From NCBI RefSeq assembly GCF_002251945.1, contig NZ_NDHW01000062.1, positions 1 through 56,315 of the forward strand: a DNA stretch of 56,315 nucleotides. Reading direction: 5' to 3'. A program made the position numbers and the translations under genes. Under the pieces are notes generated by a model. It was given only the letters and a program-made list of their open reading frames with translations. It searched no databases and was not told the DNA's origin. Origin of the DNA: Pseudanabaena sp. SR411 (GTDB taxonomy: Bacteria > Cyanobacteriota > Cyanobacteriia > Pseudanabaenales > Pseudanabaenaceae). Positions 28,463 through 36,937 of the stretch are shown here, in pieces. The stretch's first letter is position 1. The number at the start of each line of letters is the position of its first letter.

Positions 28463-29551
28463 TTACAAAAAGTTACGTTTAGTCACTTTGGCTGGAAACT
28501 CCTTGTTGCGGATCTGGACTTGGACAATTTGACCATTTTTGGCGAGATGGGGTGGCACATAGCCAAAGGCGATCGCCTTACCTAGGGTTGGAGACATCGT
28601 GCCACTGGTGACAATGCCCACAGTCTCGCCTTCAAAGCGAATGGGATAGTCGTGACGAGCGATATTGCGACCTTCCAATTCCAACCCGATTAATTTGCGA
28701 GAGACTCCATTCTGTTTCTGATCTTCTAAAACAGCACGTCCGATAAAATCACCTTTCTCTTTGAGATGCACAATCCACATCAGATCGGCTTCTAGAGGAG
28801 TGATCGTATCACTCATATCTTGACCATAAAGATGCATTCCTGCCTCTAGCCGCAGGGTATCACGGCAACCTAAACCACAGGGTACAACATCGAGATCCAG
28901 CAGTTTTTGCCAAAGGGCTTTACCTGTTTCGATATCGGTCATAATTTCACAGCCATCTTCGCCTGTGTAGCCTGTCCGCGCCACAAAACTGGGAACACCT
29001 AACACTTCGGTACGGGTATGTCCAAACCGCAAGCGGGGCAGCTTGGATAAATCGTCAGTAATGATGTTTTGGAGAGTAGCGATCGCAGTTTTGCCTTGAA
29101 CAGCAATAAGTGTTTGTGAATCTGAATTATCGATTAGGCGATCGCCTAAATGTTGTTGTAACCATGCCTTATCTTTGTCGGTGGTGGAAGCATTGACAAT
29201 TACTGACCAATTTTCGCGATCACCATCAGGTTCATGACGATAAAAAATCACATCATCAATAATCCCTGCTTGCTCATTGAGTAAAACTGTATATAGGGCC
29301 TGTCCTACCTTCACTCTTCCTAAATTAGATGGCACAAGTTTGTTCAAGATTTCGAGAACACCTTCCCCAGAAATTGCAAATTTGCCCATGTGTGACACAT
29401 CAAACATCCCGACTTGCGATCGCACGGCCTTATGTTCCGCAACCAGACCTTGATATTGGACGGGCATCTCCCAACCACCAAATTCCACCAATCGCGCACC
29501 AGCAGCAACATGGAGATCATACAAAGGAGTGCGTTTGAGAATGTTGGTCAT
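28463..29551 (-). CDS. gcvT: Glycine cleavage system T protein (aminomethyltransferase)
   Basis: A 362-residue GcvT, which moves the aminomethyl group from lipoyl-GcvH to tetrahydrofolate; in cyanobacteria it serves photorespiratory glycine use. Typical blocks are LYDLHVAAGARLVEFGGWEM, VGMFDVSHMGKF (folate region), RTGYTGEDGCEIM and RLEAGMHLYGQDM. I chose the ATG at 29551 (MTNILKRTPLYD); fifty upstream codons are open but run into the low-complexity region before the gene. No gcvH or gcvP is nearby. Confidence 0.95.
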   Translation of the reverse strand: MTNILKRTPLYDLHVAAGARLVEFGGWEMPVQYQGLVAEHKAVRSQVGMFDVSHMGKFAISGEGVLEILNKLVPSNLGRVKVGQALYTVLLNEQAGIIDDVIFYRHEPDGDRENWSVIVNASTTDKDKAWLQQHLGDRLIDNSDSQTLIAVQGKTAIATLQNIITDDLSKLPRLRFGHTRTEVLGVPSFVARTGYTGEDGCEIMTDIETGKALWQKLLDLDVVPCGLGCRDTLRLEAGMHLYGQDMSDTITPLEADLMWIVHLKEKGDFIGRAVLEDQKQNGVSRKLIGLELEGRNIARHDYPIRFEGETVGIVTSGTMSPTLGKAIAFGYVPPHLAKNGQIVQVQIRNKEFPAKVTKRNFL

Positions 29552-29635
29552 AGATTTATTTGAAAAATTACTACAACTATAATATGTAGTTTTGTATACT
29601 GACTGTCTGAATGAAGTAATTCCCCCAAAACATAA

Positions 29636-29726
29636 ATCATCAAAAAGCGATCGCCCCCAACGCAATCTCAACAACCTGCGATCGCCTAAAACGCAATCCA
29701 CAAAACGCGATCGCTATACTTAATCT
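29636..29726. repeat. Degenerate tandem repeats rich in GCGATCGC
   Basis: Three HIP1-like octamers occur within about 75 bp, spaced by CAACGCAATC-type segments (CATCAAAAAGCG..., CTGCGATCGCCTAAAACG, CAAAACGCGATCGC). A related but diverged stretch at 30544-30620 shares CATCAAAAAGCG and CAATC. The two flank the DUF29 and DUF433 genes. Confidence 0.5.
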
Positions 29727-29774
29727 TATGCAGGATAATGTTAGTGTTGGATTTATTCAAGGAGCTACAAATCA

Positions 29775-30224
29775 ATGACTCAGACAATTGCAAGAAAATC
29801 CTTATATGAATCTGACTACCTTCTTTGGACGCAAGAGACTATAGCTAAGTTAAAAGCTAGAGACTTTGATCATGTAGACCTTGAAAATTTGATAGAGGAG
29901 ATTGAAGATTTGGGGCGTTCTTATCGGGATGAGCTAGAGAGTCGATTGGATGTATTGCTATCTCATATTTTGAAGCGGTTATATGTTCCTCTAGTCAATG
30001 ATTACAATGGTTGGGAAAGAACCATTAGAGAACAGCGTAAGCAAATTAGACGACGCTTAGAAAAGTCTCCAAGTCTTAAAAATTATTTGCCTGAAGTTTT
30101 TGATGATATTTGGCAGGATGTAATTAAGGAAGTTCGAGAAGATTATCCACAATATGAATTTCCTGATTTGTGGCAGTTTGAGCGTGATATCGAAACATTG
30201 TTAAATGGTAATTTCTGGAGTTAA
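29775..30224 (+). CDS. DUF29 domain protein
   Basis: A 149-residue protein that matches the DUF29 family common in cyanobacteria: YESDYLLWTQETIAKLKARD at 11-30, then FDHVDLENLIEEIEDLGRSY and the C-terminal FPDLWQFERDIETLL. Predicted all-alpha and cytoplasmic. Function is not established. Multiple paralogues per genome and patchy distribution suggest an accessory gene. It is a single gene ending 54 bp before the DUF433 stop on the other strand. Confidence 0.85.
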   Translation: MTQTIARKSLYESDYLLWTQETIAKLKARDFDHVDLENLIEEIEDLGRSYRDELESRLDVLLSHILKRLYVPLVNDYNGWERTIREQRKQIRRRLEKSPSLKNYLPEVFDDIWQDVIKEVREDYPQYEFPDLWQFERDIETLLNGNFWS

Positions 30225-30278
30225 AGTGAAGGCGATCACTTCTCAACGCCAACAAACGAGAACACCCAGTCATCCCAT

Positions 30279-30503
30279 TTATGCGATTTTTCTCACTTCG
30301 TAGTGATTTGCCATCAGTTTTGCGGCAAATTGCATACAGGCATAAATATCTTCTCTTTTTAGGGATGGATATTCTTCAAGGACTTCTTCAATGGAGTCAC
30401 CTGCGCCCAAAAACTCCATGATTGTTTGCACTGTAATTCGGGTGTTAGCGATAATCGGTCTTCCGTTACAAATGTCTGGATGAATAGTTATTCGACTTTG
30501 CAT
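30279..30503 (-). CDS. DUF433 protein (probable antitoxin-like)
   Basis: A 74-residue DUF433 protein: RITIHPDICNGRPIIANTRI and TVQTIMEFLGAGDSIEEVLE, then YPSLKREDIYACMQFAAKL. DUF433 has a winged-helix fold and is usually encoded just before a PIN-like DUF5615 toxin. No such gene follows here: the next 54 bp lead into the end of the convergent DUF29 gene. It is therefore an orphan antitoxin candidate. Confidence 0.85.
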   Translation of the reverse strand: MQSRITIHPDICNGRPIIANTRITVQTIMEFLGAGDSIEEVLEEYPSLKREDIYACMQFAAKLMANHYEVRKIA

Positions 30504-30649
30504 AAAAATTATTTCTCCTTTTTAAAAACTCAGAATCGCCTCAATTACAACCCATCAAAAAGCGTTCATCTCAACCACAATTGCAAAGCATCATTCTCAA
30601 CCCACACTCTGCAATCCTACTATTACTATAGATAAACGTCCACAAGTGA

Positions 30650-31573
30650 TCATTTATTCACTACATATCTAGCTAGAGACTCCTCTGAAGCTGCATAAAT
30701 CTGGCTATGTGATTGCTCGATAATACTCTGGTTATATCTATCAACTTCTTTTTCAGAGAGACAAATTTTTGCTAATGCACTACTATGCGAATGATCCTGA
30801 GTTAGCAGTATGGCTAAATTCGGTGACAGAGGATAATAAAAATCTAAACCTTCGACATCTTTGTCTAGACTCAAACCAATAGCATATGTATTTATTATTG
30901 GCTGATCTCCAGTTATTAGTGTGATTGATGTCAAGTTCTTTAAAAATACTATTCTGAAAGAATTTCTTTCAGAATAGATAGAGTAGCCCAGATTCGTAGC
31001 TAATATGTGACTGATTACATTCCAAGTCTTTTCAACAACATCACTAAGATGTAAGTCATGCGAGCTACCTAGTGCATTAACTTTAATCTTTTGTGTTCTC
31101 ATATATTGAACACATATATAATATATAAATTTGCTGCAATCATTATCCCTTTCAAAAAAAGATGCATCTTCATTTAAGAGTAACTCAATAAACTCTATAG
31201 CATCAAACTCAATTTTAGAATGTAACTCTTCTTCAAAATTAAATATCGCTTCATCTAGTAAATCATCTATTTTATTACTAATTATATTTATGCTTTCGAT
31301 ATATTTTTTAATATCAAATATAAAATTAAACCAATTTAGCCATCCTTCATTTAACTCTTGTAAATGATCTGCACTTTGTTCTATCGCAACCATACGTATG
31401 AACTCTATATCTTGGGCAGAAAGCTCTTTTAATTTGTAGAAATCTCTAATTTGTCCTACATTCATTAAATCTGCCTTGAAAATCTTTCCTTGTCTAGCAC
31501 ACCATATTGATTCATCTAATGACCAAGATCTTAGATATTTTCTCCATACATAGTGATGTCTTCTTTTTTTCAT
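30650..31573 (-). CDS. DUF4238 domain protein
   Basis: A 307-residue protein starting MKKRRHHYVWRKYLRSWSLD. The HHYVWRKYL motif and the later FLKNLTSITLITGDQPIINT and FYYPLSPNLAILLT are the conserved ends of DUF4238. Biochemical role unknown. The gene is clearly more AT-rich than its neighbours (many AAT, ATA and TTT codons) and lies in the accessory stretch, so recent transfer is likely. It reads toward the DUF433 gene. Confidence 0.8.
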   Translation of the reverse strand: MKKRRHHYVWRKYLRSWSLDESIWCARQGKIFKADLMNVGQIRDFYKLKELSAQDIEFIRMVAIEQSADHLQELNEGWLNWFNFIFDIKKYIESINIISNKIDDLLDEAIFNFEEELHSKIEFDAIEFIELLLNEDASFFERDNDCSKFIYYICVQYMRTQKIKVNALGSSHDLHLSDVVEKTWNVISHILATNLGYSIYSERNSFRIVFLKNLTSITLITGDQPIINTYAIGLSLDKDVEGLDFYYPLSPNLAILLTQDHSHSSALAKICLSEKEVDRYNQSIIEQSHSQIYAASEESLARYVVNK

Positions 31574-31664
31574 TATTTATAAAATATCCTTCAATAATAT
31601 TTTTCTGATAGGTAAACAATGTAGTGAAGACTTATGAACTATAGTAGAAACTATATATTTGATT

Positions 31665-31714
31665 GATATTAGTGTAAAAGATTAATGATAAATTTAATCT
31701 TTTACACTAATATC
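31665..31714. terminator. 20-bp perfect inverted repeat with AT-rich arms
   Basis: GATATTAGTGTAAAAGATTA and its exact complement with a 10-base loop, in the gap between the 135-residue gene and the DUF4238 gene (both minus strand). There is no T-run. It may end the upstream transcript or be an operator for the DUF4238 gene, whose start is about 90 bp further on. Confidence 0.55.
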
Positions 31715-31761
31715 CTAATTATCTCAATTTCTTAATCAGGGGATAACATTGTTGAAAGTTT

Positions 31762-32169
31762 CTAGTATTCTACAATCAATATTTTATTCTCTAAATTTCT
31801 AAACGAAATTAATTCTTTTTCATTTGCCATATTTAAAAATTTTGGCAACCAATACATAGCCTTCTTCACCTGCTGCGGTTTCTCAATTAACTTACCCTCA
31901 AGCACATTGATCACATATCGCATTCCCAACCGAGGAACCAGATATCTTAGCCAAACCTCAATTTCACTAGCATCAGCAACCTCTAAACCTCTTTCTAGCA
32001 AATCCTGAAAATATTTCTTGCTTTTGAGTGTAGAATTAGCAATCCTTAGCGCTTCAACAATATCTTCCTCAAGCAACACACAAACGCGATCAAACTGCTG
32101 CTCTTCTGACAGACTTGTCAAAAATTGAGGATTACGATTGGGTGAACTCATGAAACTAAAAATTGTCAT
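31762..32169 (-). CDS. Hypothetical all-alpha protein, second gene of an accessory pair
   Basis: I do not recognise this 135-residue protein. LSEEQQFDRVCVLLEEDIVE, ALRIANSTLKSKKYFQDLLE and IEVWLRYLVPRLGMRYVINV are amphipathic helices; there is no signal peptide or membrane segment. It starts 20 bp after the stop of the SGHYRP-motif gene upstream, so the two are probably co-transcribed. An alternative start is the ATG six codons in (MSSPNRN). Small, soluble, helical and paired with a small unrelated gene: that fits an immunity or antitoxin role, but nothing in the sequence proves it. Confidence 0.6.
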   Translation of the reverse strand: MTIFSFMSSPNRNPQFLTSLSEEQQFDRVCVLLEEDIVEALRIANSTLKSKKYFQDLLERGLEVADASEIEVWLRYLVPRLGMRYVINVLEGKLIEKPQQVKKAMYWLPKFLNMANEKELISFRNLENKILIVEY

Positions 32170-32188
32170 GATGGTATTCCTAGCCTAT

Positions 32189-32602
32189 CTAAATTTCTAC
32201 ACTCAACAAACTTCTAAACTGCCCTGACTGAAATTTCTCATCAGGAAGCCTAGCATTGCTTCTAGCATCCGCAGGAGGGCGATAGTGACCCGACTCATTC
32301 GTCCATTTCCGCAAAATTCCGCGACTTGTTCGACCAGAAAAATAGAGCCGTCCTGCATAGTCCACATCATAACCCATCGCCAAATCAACATGACCGATTA
32401 GGCTATTTCCCACTTTAGCACTAGCTTTACGGATAAATACAGTCCTATTTTGGGTGACAAAGTTATAGACACCTGATGCAGTCCGAGTTTCTTGATTAAA
32501 CATTATCTCTATCCACTTGCCGTCACGGTAAACCAACCGCGATCTTTGAATAACTTTGGGCAAATCCTCTGGGAATAAATTAGAAAATTTTGCTGACAGA
32601 AT
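32189..32602 (-). CDS. Small SGHYRP-motif protein, possible effector domain
   Basis: The frame is open from a stop at about 32640. From the strong AGGAG at 32612-32608, the first usable codons are ATT (32602) and CTG (32599); no ATG or GTG is suitably placed. A TTG at 32563 has almost no spacer after its purine stretch, and would drop FSNLFPEDL, which reads like coding sequence. The product (about 137 aa) has VGNSLIGHVDLAMGYDVDYA, GRLYFSGRTSRGILRKWTN and ESGHYRPP. From memory, a GHxSLxxG...AG...G...NxSGHYxP module recurs at the ends of larger bacterial toxin-like proteins and in plant IQM proteins. Function unknown. It follows the Uma2 gene by 14 bp. Confidence 0.6.
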   Translation of the reverse strand: MLSAKFSNLFPEDLPKVIQRSRLVYRDGKWIEIMFNQETRTASGVYNFVTQNRTVFIRKASAKVGNSLIGHVDLAMGYDVDYAGRLYFSGRTSRGILRKWTNESGHYRPPADARSNARLPDEKFQSGQFRSLLSVEI

Positions 32603-32616
32603 TTTTGCTCCTAAAC

Positions 32617-33189
32617 TTACTTATACCTATCAGCCAAAGCCAACATTGCATCTAACTGAGAATCCATCAACAGACATTGCTCCAAATGCTCAATATCCAG
32701 ATCGGGCAAACATAAACTATGGGAACTCTGCACATAATCCCCATCCTGCAAGCAAAAAACACTAATCTTCCCATCTTCCCAAAACCAAACTTCAGGAACC
32801 TCTAGCAATTGATATTTTCTGAGCTTAGCGACATTCCCACTCGTCACCACCACCTCAATACATAAATCCGAAATCTCTTTCTCCGTATCAAAGTTATAGG
32901 ACAAATCCGCCTGAAATTTAGTGCGTCCTTGCAAGGACTGAGTATATGCTCCAGTAGAAACGAACCGAATGCGCTTGAGCGTAAAATATGAAATTAACAA
33001 CGCACCAAGCAAAGTACAGATCATTTCATGCAGTCGTCCAATACCCACAATTTCTAAAACTCCCTCACAATAAATCAGGCGCACACCATCAATATCTGCA
33101 AAAGCAGATTCCAACGCTTGGAACTGCTCCCACGTTACAAACTGCCTAACAATATGTTCGCGCTCTGACTTAGCTAAAGCTTGGATCAT
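32617..33189 (-). CDS. Uma2 family (DUF820) endonuclease-like protein
   Basis: A 190-residue protein of the Uma2/DUF820 group, very abundant in cyanobacteria and with a PD-(D/E)xK nuclease-like fold. FVTWEQFQALESAFAD at the start, RLIYCEGVLEIVGIGRLHEM (the conserved E-G-x-L-E), KFQADLSYNF and LCIEVVVTSG (the ExxxTS motif) and LEVPEVWFWEDGKI are the usual landmarks. In place of the more common DxxPD motif it reads KFQADLSYNF, a modest deviation. Activity in cells is not established. A GTG five codons upstream (33204) is an alternative start. Confidence 0.85.
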   Translation of the reverse strand: MIQALAKSEREHIVRQFVTWEQFQALESAFADIDGVRLIYCEGVLEIVGIGRLHEMICTLLGALLISYFTLKRIRFVSTGAYTQSLQGRTKFQADLSYNFDTEKEISDLCIEVVVTSGNVAKLRKYQLLEVPEVWFWEDGKISVFCLQDGDYVQSSHSLCLPDLDIEHLEQCLLMDSQLDAMLALADRYK

Positions 33190-33345
33190 GGCTTGGAGAC
33201 TCACCGCTTAATTTTATGATTTTAGCTTGAATTTTTAGATGCTGTAAGGCGATCGCCACCATAATTTTCTCAGATCAGGATCAATGTAACGGTGGTAACG
33301 GTAAATTAGTAGGTAGAACCAAAAACAGCAAAAGCAAAACTAGAT

Positions 33346-34779
33346 ATGTTTGATGAAATCGCCGATAAGTTTGAGGCGGCTTGGAAAAAGTTACGCGGAC
33401 AGGACAAAATCTCTGACTCCAATATCCAAGGCGCGATTCGCGAAGTACGCAGGGCGCTATTAGAGGCAGATGTCAACCTACAAGTTGTCAAAGAATTTGT
33501 CGAAGAAATCTCCAAACAGGCTCAAGGGGCTGATGTCATTGCAGGTGTGCGCCCCGATCAGCAATTTATCAAGATCGTCTATGACGAATTGGTAAGGACA
33601 ATGGGCGAGGCAAATGTACCACTTGCCGAGGCAGACAATGCCCCCACTGTGATTTTAATGGCAGGTTTGCAGGGGACTGGTAAAACAACGGCTACCGCCA
33701 AATTAGCTTTACATTTACGCAAACTAGAGCGCACTGCTTTACTCGTAGCAACCGACGTATATCGTCCTGCGGCGATCGATCAGTTGATTACCCTTGGTAA
33801 GCAAATTAATGTGCCAGTCTTTGAAATGGGGGCTGATGCTGATCCTGTGGAGATTGCCCGTCAAGGATTGGCTAAGGCGAAGGAATTAGGCGTTAATACC
33901 GTAATCGTCGATACGGCGGGACGCTTGCAGATCGATCGCGACATGATGGATGAACTCAAGCGCGTCAAGGATGCGATTAATCCCGATGAAGTGTTGCTGG
34001 TTGTCGATGCGATGACAGGACAAGAAGCGGCGACATTAACTCGTACTTTCCATGATGAGATTGGGGTTACGGGCGCAATCTTGACCAAGATGGATGGTGA
34101 TACTCGTGGTGGTGCAGCGCTATCGGTGCGGCAGATTTCGGGACAGCCAATTAAGTTTATTGGTGTCGGTGAAAAGGTTGAGGCTTTGCAGCCTTTCTAT
34201 CCTGAGCGCATGGCTTCGCGGATTTTGGGCATGGGCGACGTGCTGACGCTAGTTGAGAAAGCTCAAGAAGAAATCGATCTCACCGATGCTGCTAATCTCC
34301 AAGAAAAGATTCTGAGCGCTAAGTTCGACTTTGACGACTTCCTGAAGAATACCCGCATGATGAAAAACATGGGTTCCTTCGGTGGAATGTTGAAGATGCT
34401 TCCTGGGATGAAAATCAATGATGCCCAAATCCAAGAGGCTGAAAAGCAACTCAAGCGTTGTGAATCGATGATTAGCTCCATGACTAAACAAGAACGCAAA
34501 GATCCCGACCTCATCTCTAAAAGTCCTAGCCGCAAACAACGGATTGCCAGTGGTTCAGGTTACAAACTTCAAGATGTGACTAAGCTCGTCGCCGATTTCC
34601 AGAAAATGCGATCGCTCATGCAGCAAATGGGACAAGGCAAAATGCCCAACTTCCCTGGAATGCCCAACATGGGCGGCGGCGGATTTCCTGGAATGGGTGG
34701 CATGGGCAACCAAGCACCATCAGGCAATCCTGTTTATGGCAAGAAAAAGAAAAAGAAAAAGGGATTTGGCGAATTGTAG
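33346..34779 (+). CDS. ffh: Signal recognition particle protein Ffh
   Basis: A 477-residue SRP54 homologue. The N domain starts MFDEIADKFEAAWKKLRGQD. The G domain has the P-loop GLQGTGKT at 107-114, DTAGR at 189-193 and TKMDGDTRGGAALS. The M domain (about 310-440) is Met-rich and contains MLPGMK and the SRP RNA-binding SPSRKQRIASGSG. The tail is Gly/Met/Pro-rich (MPNMGGGGFPGMGGMGN) and ends in a Lys run. It targets nascent membrane proteins to the translocon. Confidence 0.97.
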   Translation: MFDEIADKFEAAWKKLRGQDKISDSNIQGAIREVRRALLEADVNLQVVKEFVEEISKQAQGADVIAGVRPDQQFIKIVYDELVRTMGEANVPLAEADNAPTVILMAGLQGTGKTTATAKLALHLRKLERTALLVATDVYRPAAIDQLITLGKQINVPVFEMGADADPVEIARQGLAKAKELGVNTVIVDTAGRLQIDRDMMDELKRVKDAINPDEVLLVVDAMTGQEAATLTRTFHDEIGVTGAILTKMDGDTRGGAALSVRQISGQPIKFIGVGEKVEALQPFYPERMASRILGMGDVLTLVEKAQEEIDLTDAANLQEKILSAKFDFDDFLKNTRMMKNMGSFGGMLKMLPGMKINDAQIQEAEKQLKRCESMISSMTKQERKDPDLISKSPSRKQRIASGSGYKLQDVTKLVADFQKMRSLMQQMGQGKMPNFPGMPNMGGGGFPGMGGMGNQAPSGNPVYGKKKKKKKGFGEL

Positions 34780-34846
34780 GGGTTTAGCATTTGCGCCACT
34801 ATCTCCAAACTCTCCACCAAAACCTCAATTCGCAAATGCTAAACCC
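34780..34846 (+). terminator. 16-bp inverted repeat after ffh
   Basis: GGGTTTAGCATTTGCG and its complement enclose 35 bases; the right arm is followed by TCTTTGCTTT. The long loop makes it a weak terminator candidate. Confidence 0.5.
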
Positions 34847-34934
34847 TCTTTGCTTTAACTGATCGCTTTTCCCTACGGTTTGAGATTAAGGGCAAAGCAT
34901 TCCCAAATTAATCAATTATCAATTACCAAACTAA

Positions 34935-35807
34935 ATGCAACCAAAAATCATTATTCATGGCGGTGCGGGTAGCACTGTCGAAAGTAAAGGCGGCTATGAA
35001 CCTGTCCGCAAATCATTATTTGCGGTTCTGGAAACCGTTTATCCGATGCTGCTCGATGGCGCGAAGGCGATCGATGCGGTGGTCAAGGCTTGTCAAATGC
35101 TCGAAGACGATCCGCGATTTAATGCGGGGACTGGATCGGTTTTACAGTCCGATGGTCAGGTGCGGATGAGTGCCTCAATTATGGATGGCGATCGCCAAAG
35201 TTTTAGTGGTGTCATCAATACGGCGCGAGTTAAAAATCCGATTGATCTCGCTAAGCATTTGCAAACTAGCGACGATCGCGTTCTCTCTGATTACGGCTCG
35301 GCGGAACTCACTCGCGAATTGGGCATCCCGATTTATAATCCCCTCACCGATGAACGCCTTGCCGAATGGGTAGAGGAGCGCAAAACTAACTTCACTCGCA
35401 AAATGGCAGATGTGGCGATGGGAACAATCGGTGCGGTAGTTCTCGATCAATATGGCAGCATTTGCGTGGGGACATCCACAGGTGGACGTGGCTTTGAGCG
35501 TATTGGTAGAGTTAGCGACTCGGCAACCCCTGCGGGTAACTATGCCACCAAGTTTGCAGGTGTAAGCTGTACGGGTGTCGGTGAAGACATTCTCGATGAA
35601 GGCTTTGCTACTAGAGTGGTGGTGCGCGTCACCGATGGCATGACACTTCAGCAAGCGGTCGAAAAATCGATTAATGAGGCAAAAAGTCGCGATCGCGATT
35701 TTGGCGCCATTTGTCTAGATGCTACTGGGGCGATCGCATGGGGCAAAACCTGTCCCGTATTGTTCGCTGCATACCATGACGGCGAAAAGATGCAAGATAC
35801 TCTATAG
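34935..35807 (+). CDS. Isoaspartyl peptidase / L-asparaginase (Ntn-hydrolase)
   Basis: A 290-residue plant-type asparaginase. IIIHGGAGS (6-13) opens the alpha chain and RFNAGTGSVLQSDG lies in the substrate loop. GTIGAVVLDQYGSICVGTSTGG begins at 163; autoproteolysis before Thr164 should expose the N-terminal nucleophile. The GRVSDSATPAGNYA region replaces the more usual GRVGDSPxxGAGxYA, a small change in the substrate pocket. Members hydrolyse beta-aspartyl dipeptides, including those from cyanophycin breakdown in cyanobacteria. No cyanophycin genes are nearby. It is 290 aa, slightly short of the usual 310-320. Confidence 0.88.
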   Translation: MQPKIIIHGGAGSTVESKGGYEPVRKSLFAVLETVYPMLLDGAKAIDAVVKACQMLEDDPRFNAGTGSVLQSDGQVRMSASIMDGDRQSFSGVINTARVKNPIDLAKHLQTSDDRVLSDYGSAELTRELGIPIYNPLTDERLAEWVEERKTNFTRKMADVAMGTIGAVVLDQYGSICVGTSTGGRGFERIGRVSDSATPAGNYATKFAGVSCTGVGEDILDEGFATRVVVRVTDGMTLQQAVEKSINEAKSRDRDFGAICLDATGAIAWGKTCPVLFAAYHDGEKMQDTL

Positions 35808-35812
35808 AACAG

Positions 35813-35857
35813 CAGTTTTTCATCGCGATCGCGGTATAGAGGTGAAAAACTGTTTTT
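35813..35857 (+). terminator. Terminator after the asparaginase gene
   Basis: CAGTTTTTCA and TGAAAAACTG pair across 20 bases, followed by TTTTT. Confidence 0.65.
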
Positions 35858-35916
35858 GATGGTTGCGATTAATTAAAGATGAGCTAAGCTCTTCAAGAGG
35901 CATGAACTGAAACTGT

Positions 35917-36933
35917 ATGAAAGATGTAATCGTGATCGGCGCAGGGATGGCAGGATTAACCTGTGCTCAACAACTAAAGCAAGCAGGGCTAAATGTCACC
36001 ATTGTTGAAAAATCAGCAGGTGTGGGCGGACGAATGGCAACTCGACGTTTGCAAGGTACTTGGGTCGATCATGGAGCACAACTCATATCTGTGAAAAGCG
36101 ACAGTTTTGGGAGATTCGTTCGCAAATTGCAAGAGAAAGGCATTGTTCAAGAGTGGACGCGCAATGTCTATCAACTATCATCATCTGGCTTGCGTCCTCC
36201 TGATGCCGATGCCAGACATCCACGCTATTGCTGTCCGATGGGAATGACGGCGATCGCCAAATCTCTTGCCATTGACATTCCCATCATCAACAATGCCCGC
36301 ATCGTTGGGGTCAGCCACAACGATACCAAATGGCAATTAGTAACTGATCGCCAAGAAACTCTCGAAACTTCGGCGATCGTCTCAACCATACCTGCCCCTC
36401 AATTTCTACCTTTATTTGAAGAAGTTCTAACCTTAGCCCCTAGTTTTCTGCAAGCTGTCCAATCAGTCAAATTCGCTCCCAGTGTGACAATCATGGCTGG
36501 TTACAATGCCAGTAACTCCGTGCCAGTAGAATGGCAAGCAATTAGATGTATCGATGATCCCATTCTTGATTGGATTAGCTACGACAGCAGCAAACATTCA
36601 GACAAAGCTGTGCAACCTGTTTTTGTCTTGCAAAGTACTGCCGAATTTGCCAAACAATCAATGGAGGAACCTGATCTGGAAATTGCGGGTAAACCTCTGC
36701 TCAATCAAGTGGGGAGATTATTGGAAAAATGGCTAGCTAGTCCCGAATGGTGGCAAGTGCATCGTTGGCGTTACGCTCTCGCCGAAGAGTCTTTAGGGGT
36801 TTCTTGTTTATCCACGGCGATCCCCTTAGCGCTTATCTGTGCAGGTGACTGGTGTGCTGGCAAAAATATTGAAGCTGCCTATAATTCGGGTATTGCCGCA
36901 GCAGAGTCAGCGATCGAGTTACTCAAAGTTTAA
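35917..36933 (+). CDS. Renalase-like FAD-dependent oxidoreductase
   Basis: A 338-residue flavoprotein. VIVIGAGMAGLTCAQQL (4-20) is the dinucleotide-binding GxGxxG fold and VEKSAGVGGRMATRR (31-45) the FAD ribose and pyrophosphate motif. WVDHGAQ and the C-terminal GDWCAGKNIEAAYNSG (the second FAD motif) match the NAD(P)/FAD amine-oxidase family close to renalase. Bacterial renalases oxidise off-pathway dihydro-NAD(P) isomers, but substrate cannot be set from sequence. Followed by a strong terminator. Confidence 0.85.
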   Translation: MKDVIVIGAGMAGLTCAQQLKQAGLNVTIVEKSAGVGGRMATRRLQGTWVDHGAQLISVKSDSFGRFVRKLQEKGIVQEWTRNVYQLSSSGLRPPDADARHPRYCCPMGMTAIAKSLAIDIPIINNARIVGVSHNDTKWQLVTDRQETLETSAIVSTIPAPQFLPLFEEVLTLAPSFLQAVQSVKFAPSVTIMAGYNASNSVPVEWQAIRCIDDPILDWISYDSSKHSDKAVQPVFVLQSTAEFAKQSMEEPDLEIAGKPLLNQVGRLLEKWLASPEWWQVHRWRYALAEESLGVSCLSTAIPLALICAGDWCAGKNIEAAYNSGIAAAESAIELLKV

Positions 36934-36937
36934 ACCT

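Noticed and set aside
29636-29726. Possible CRISPR-like array
   Set aside because: The units are unequal and degenerate, with no constant repeat or spacer length and no cas genes. They are HIP1-rich low-complexity repeats.
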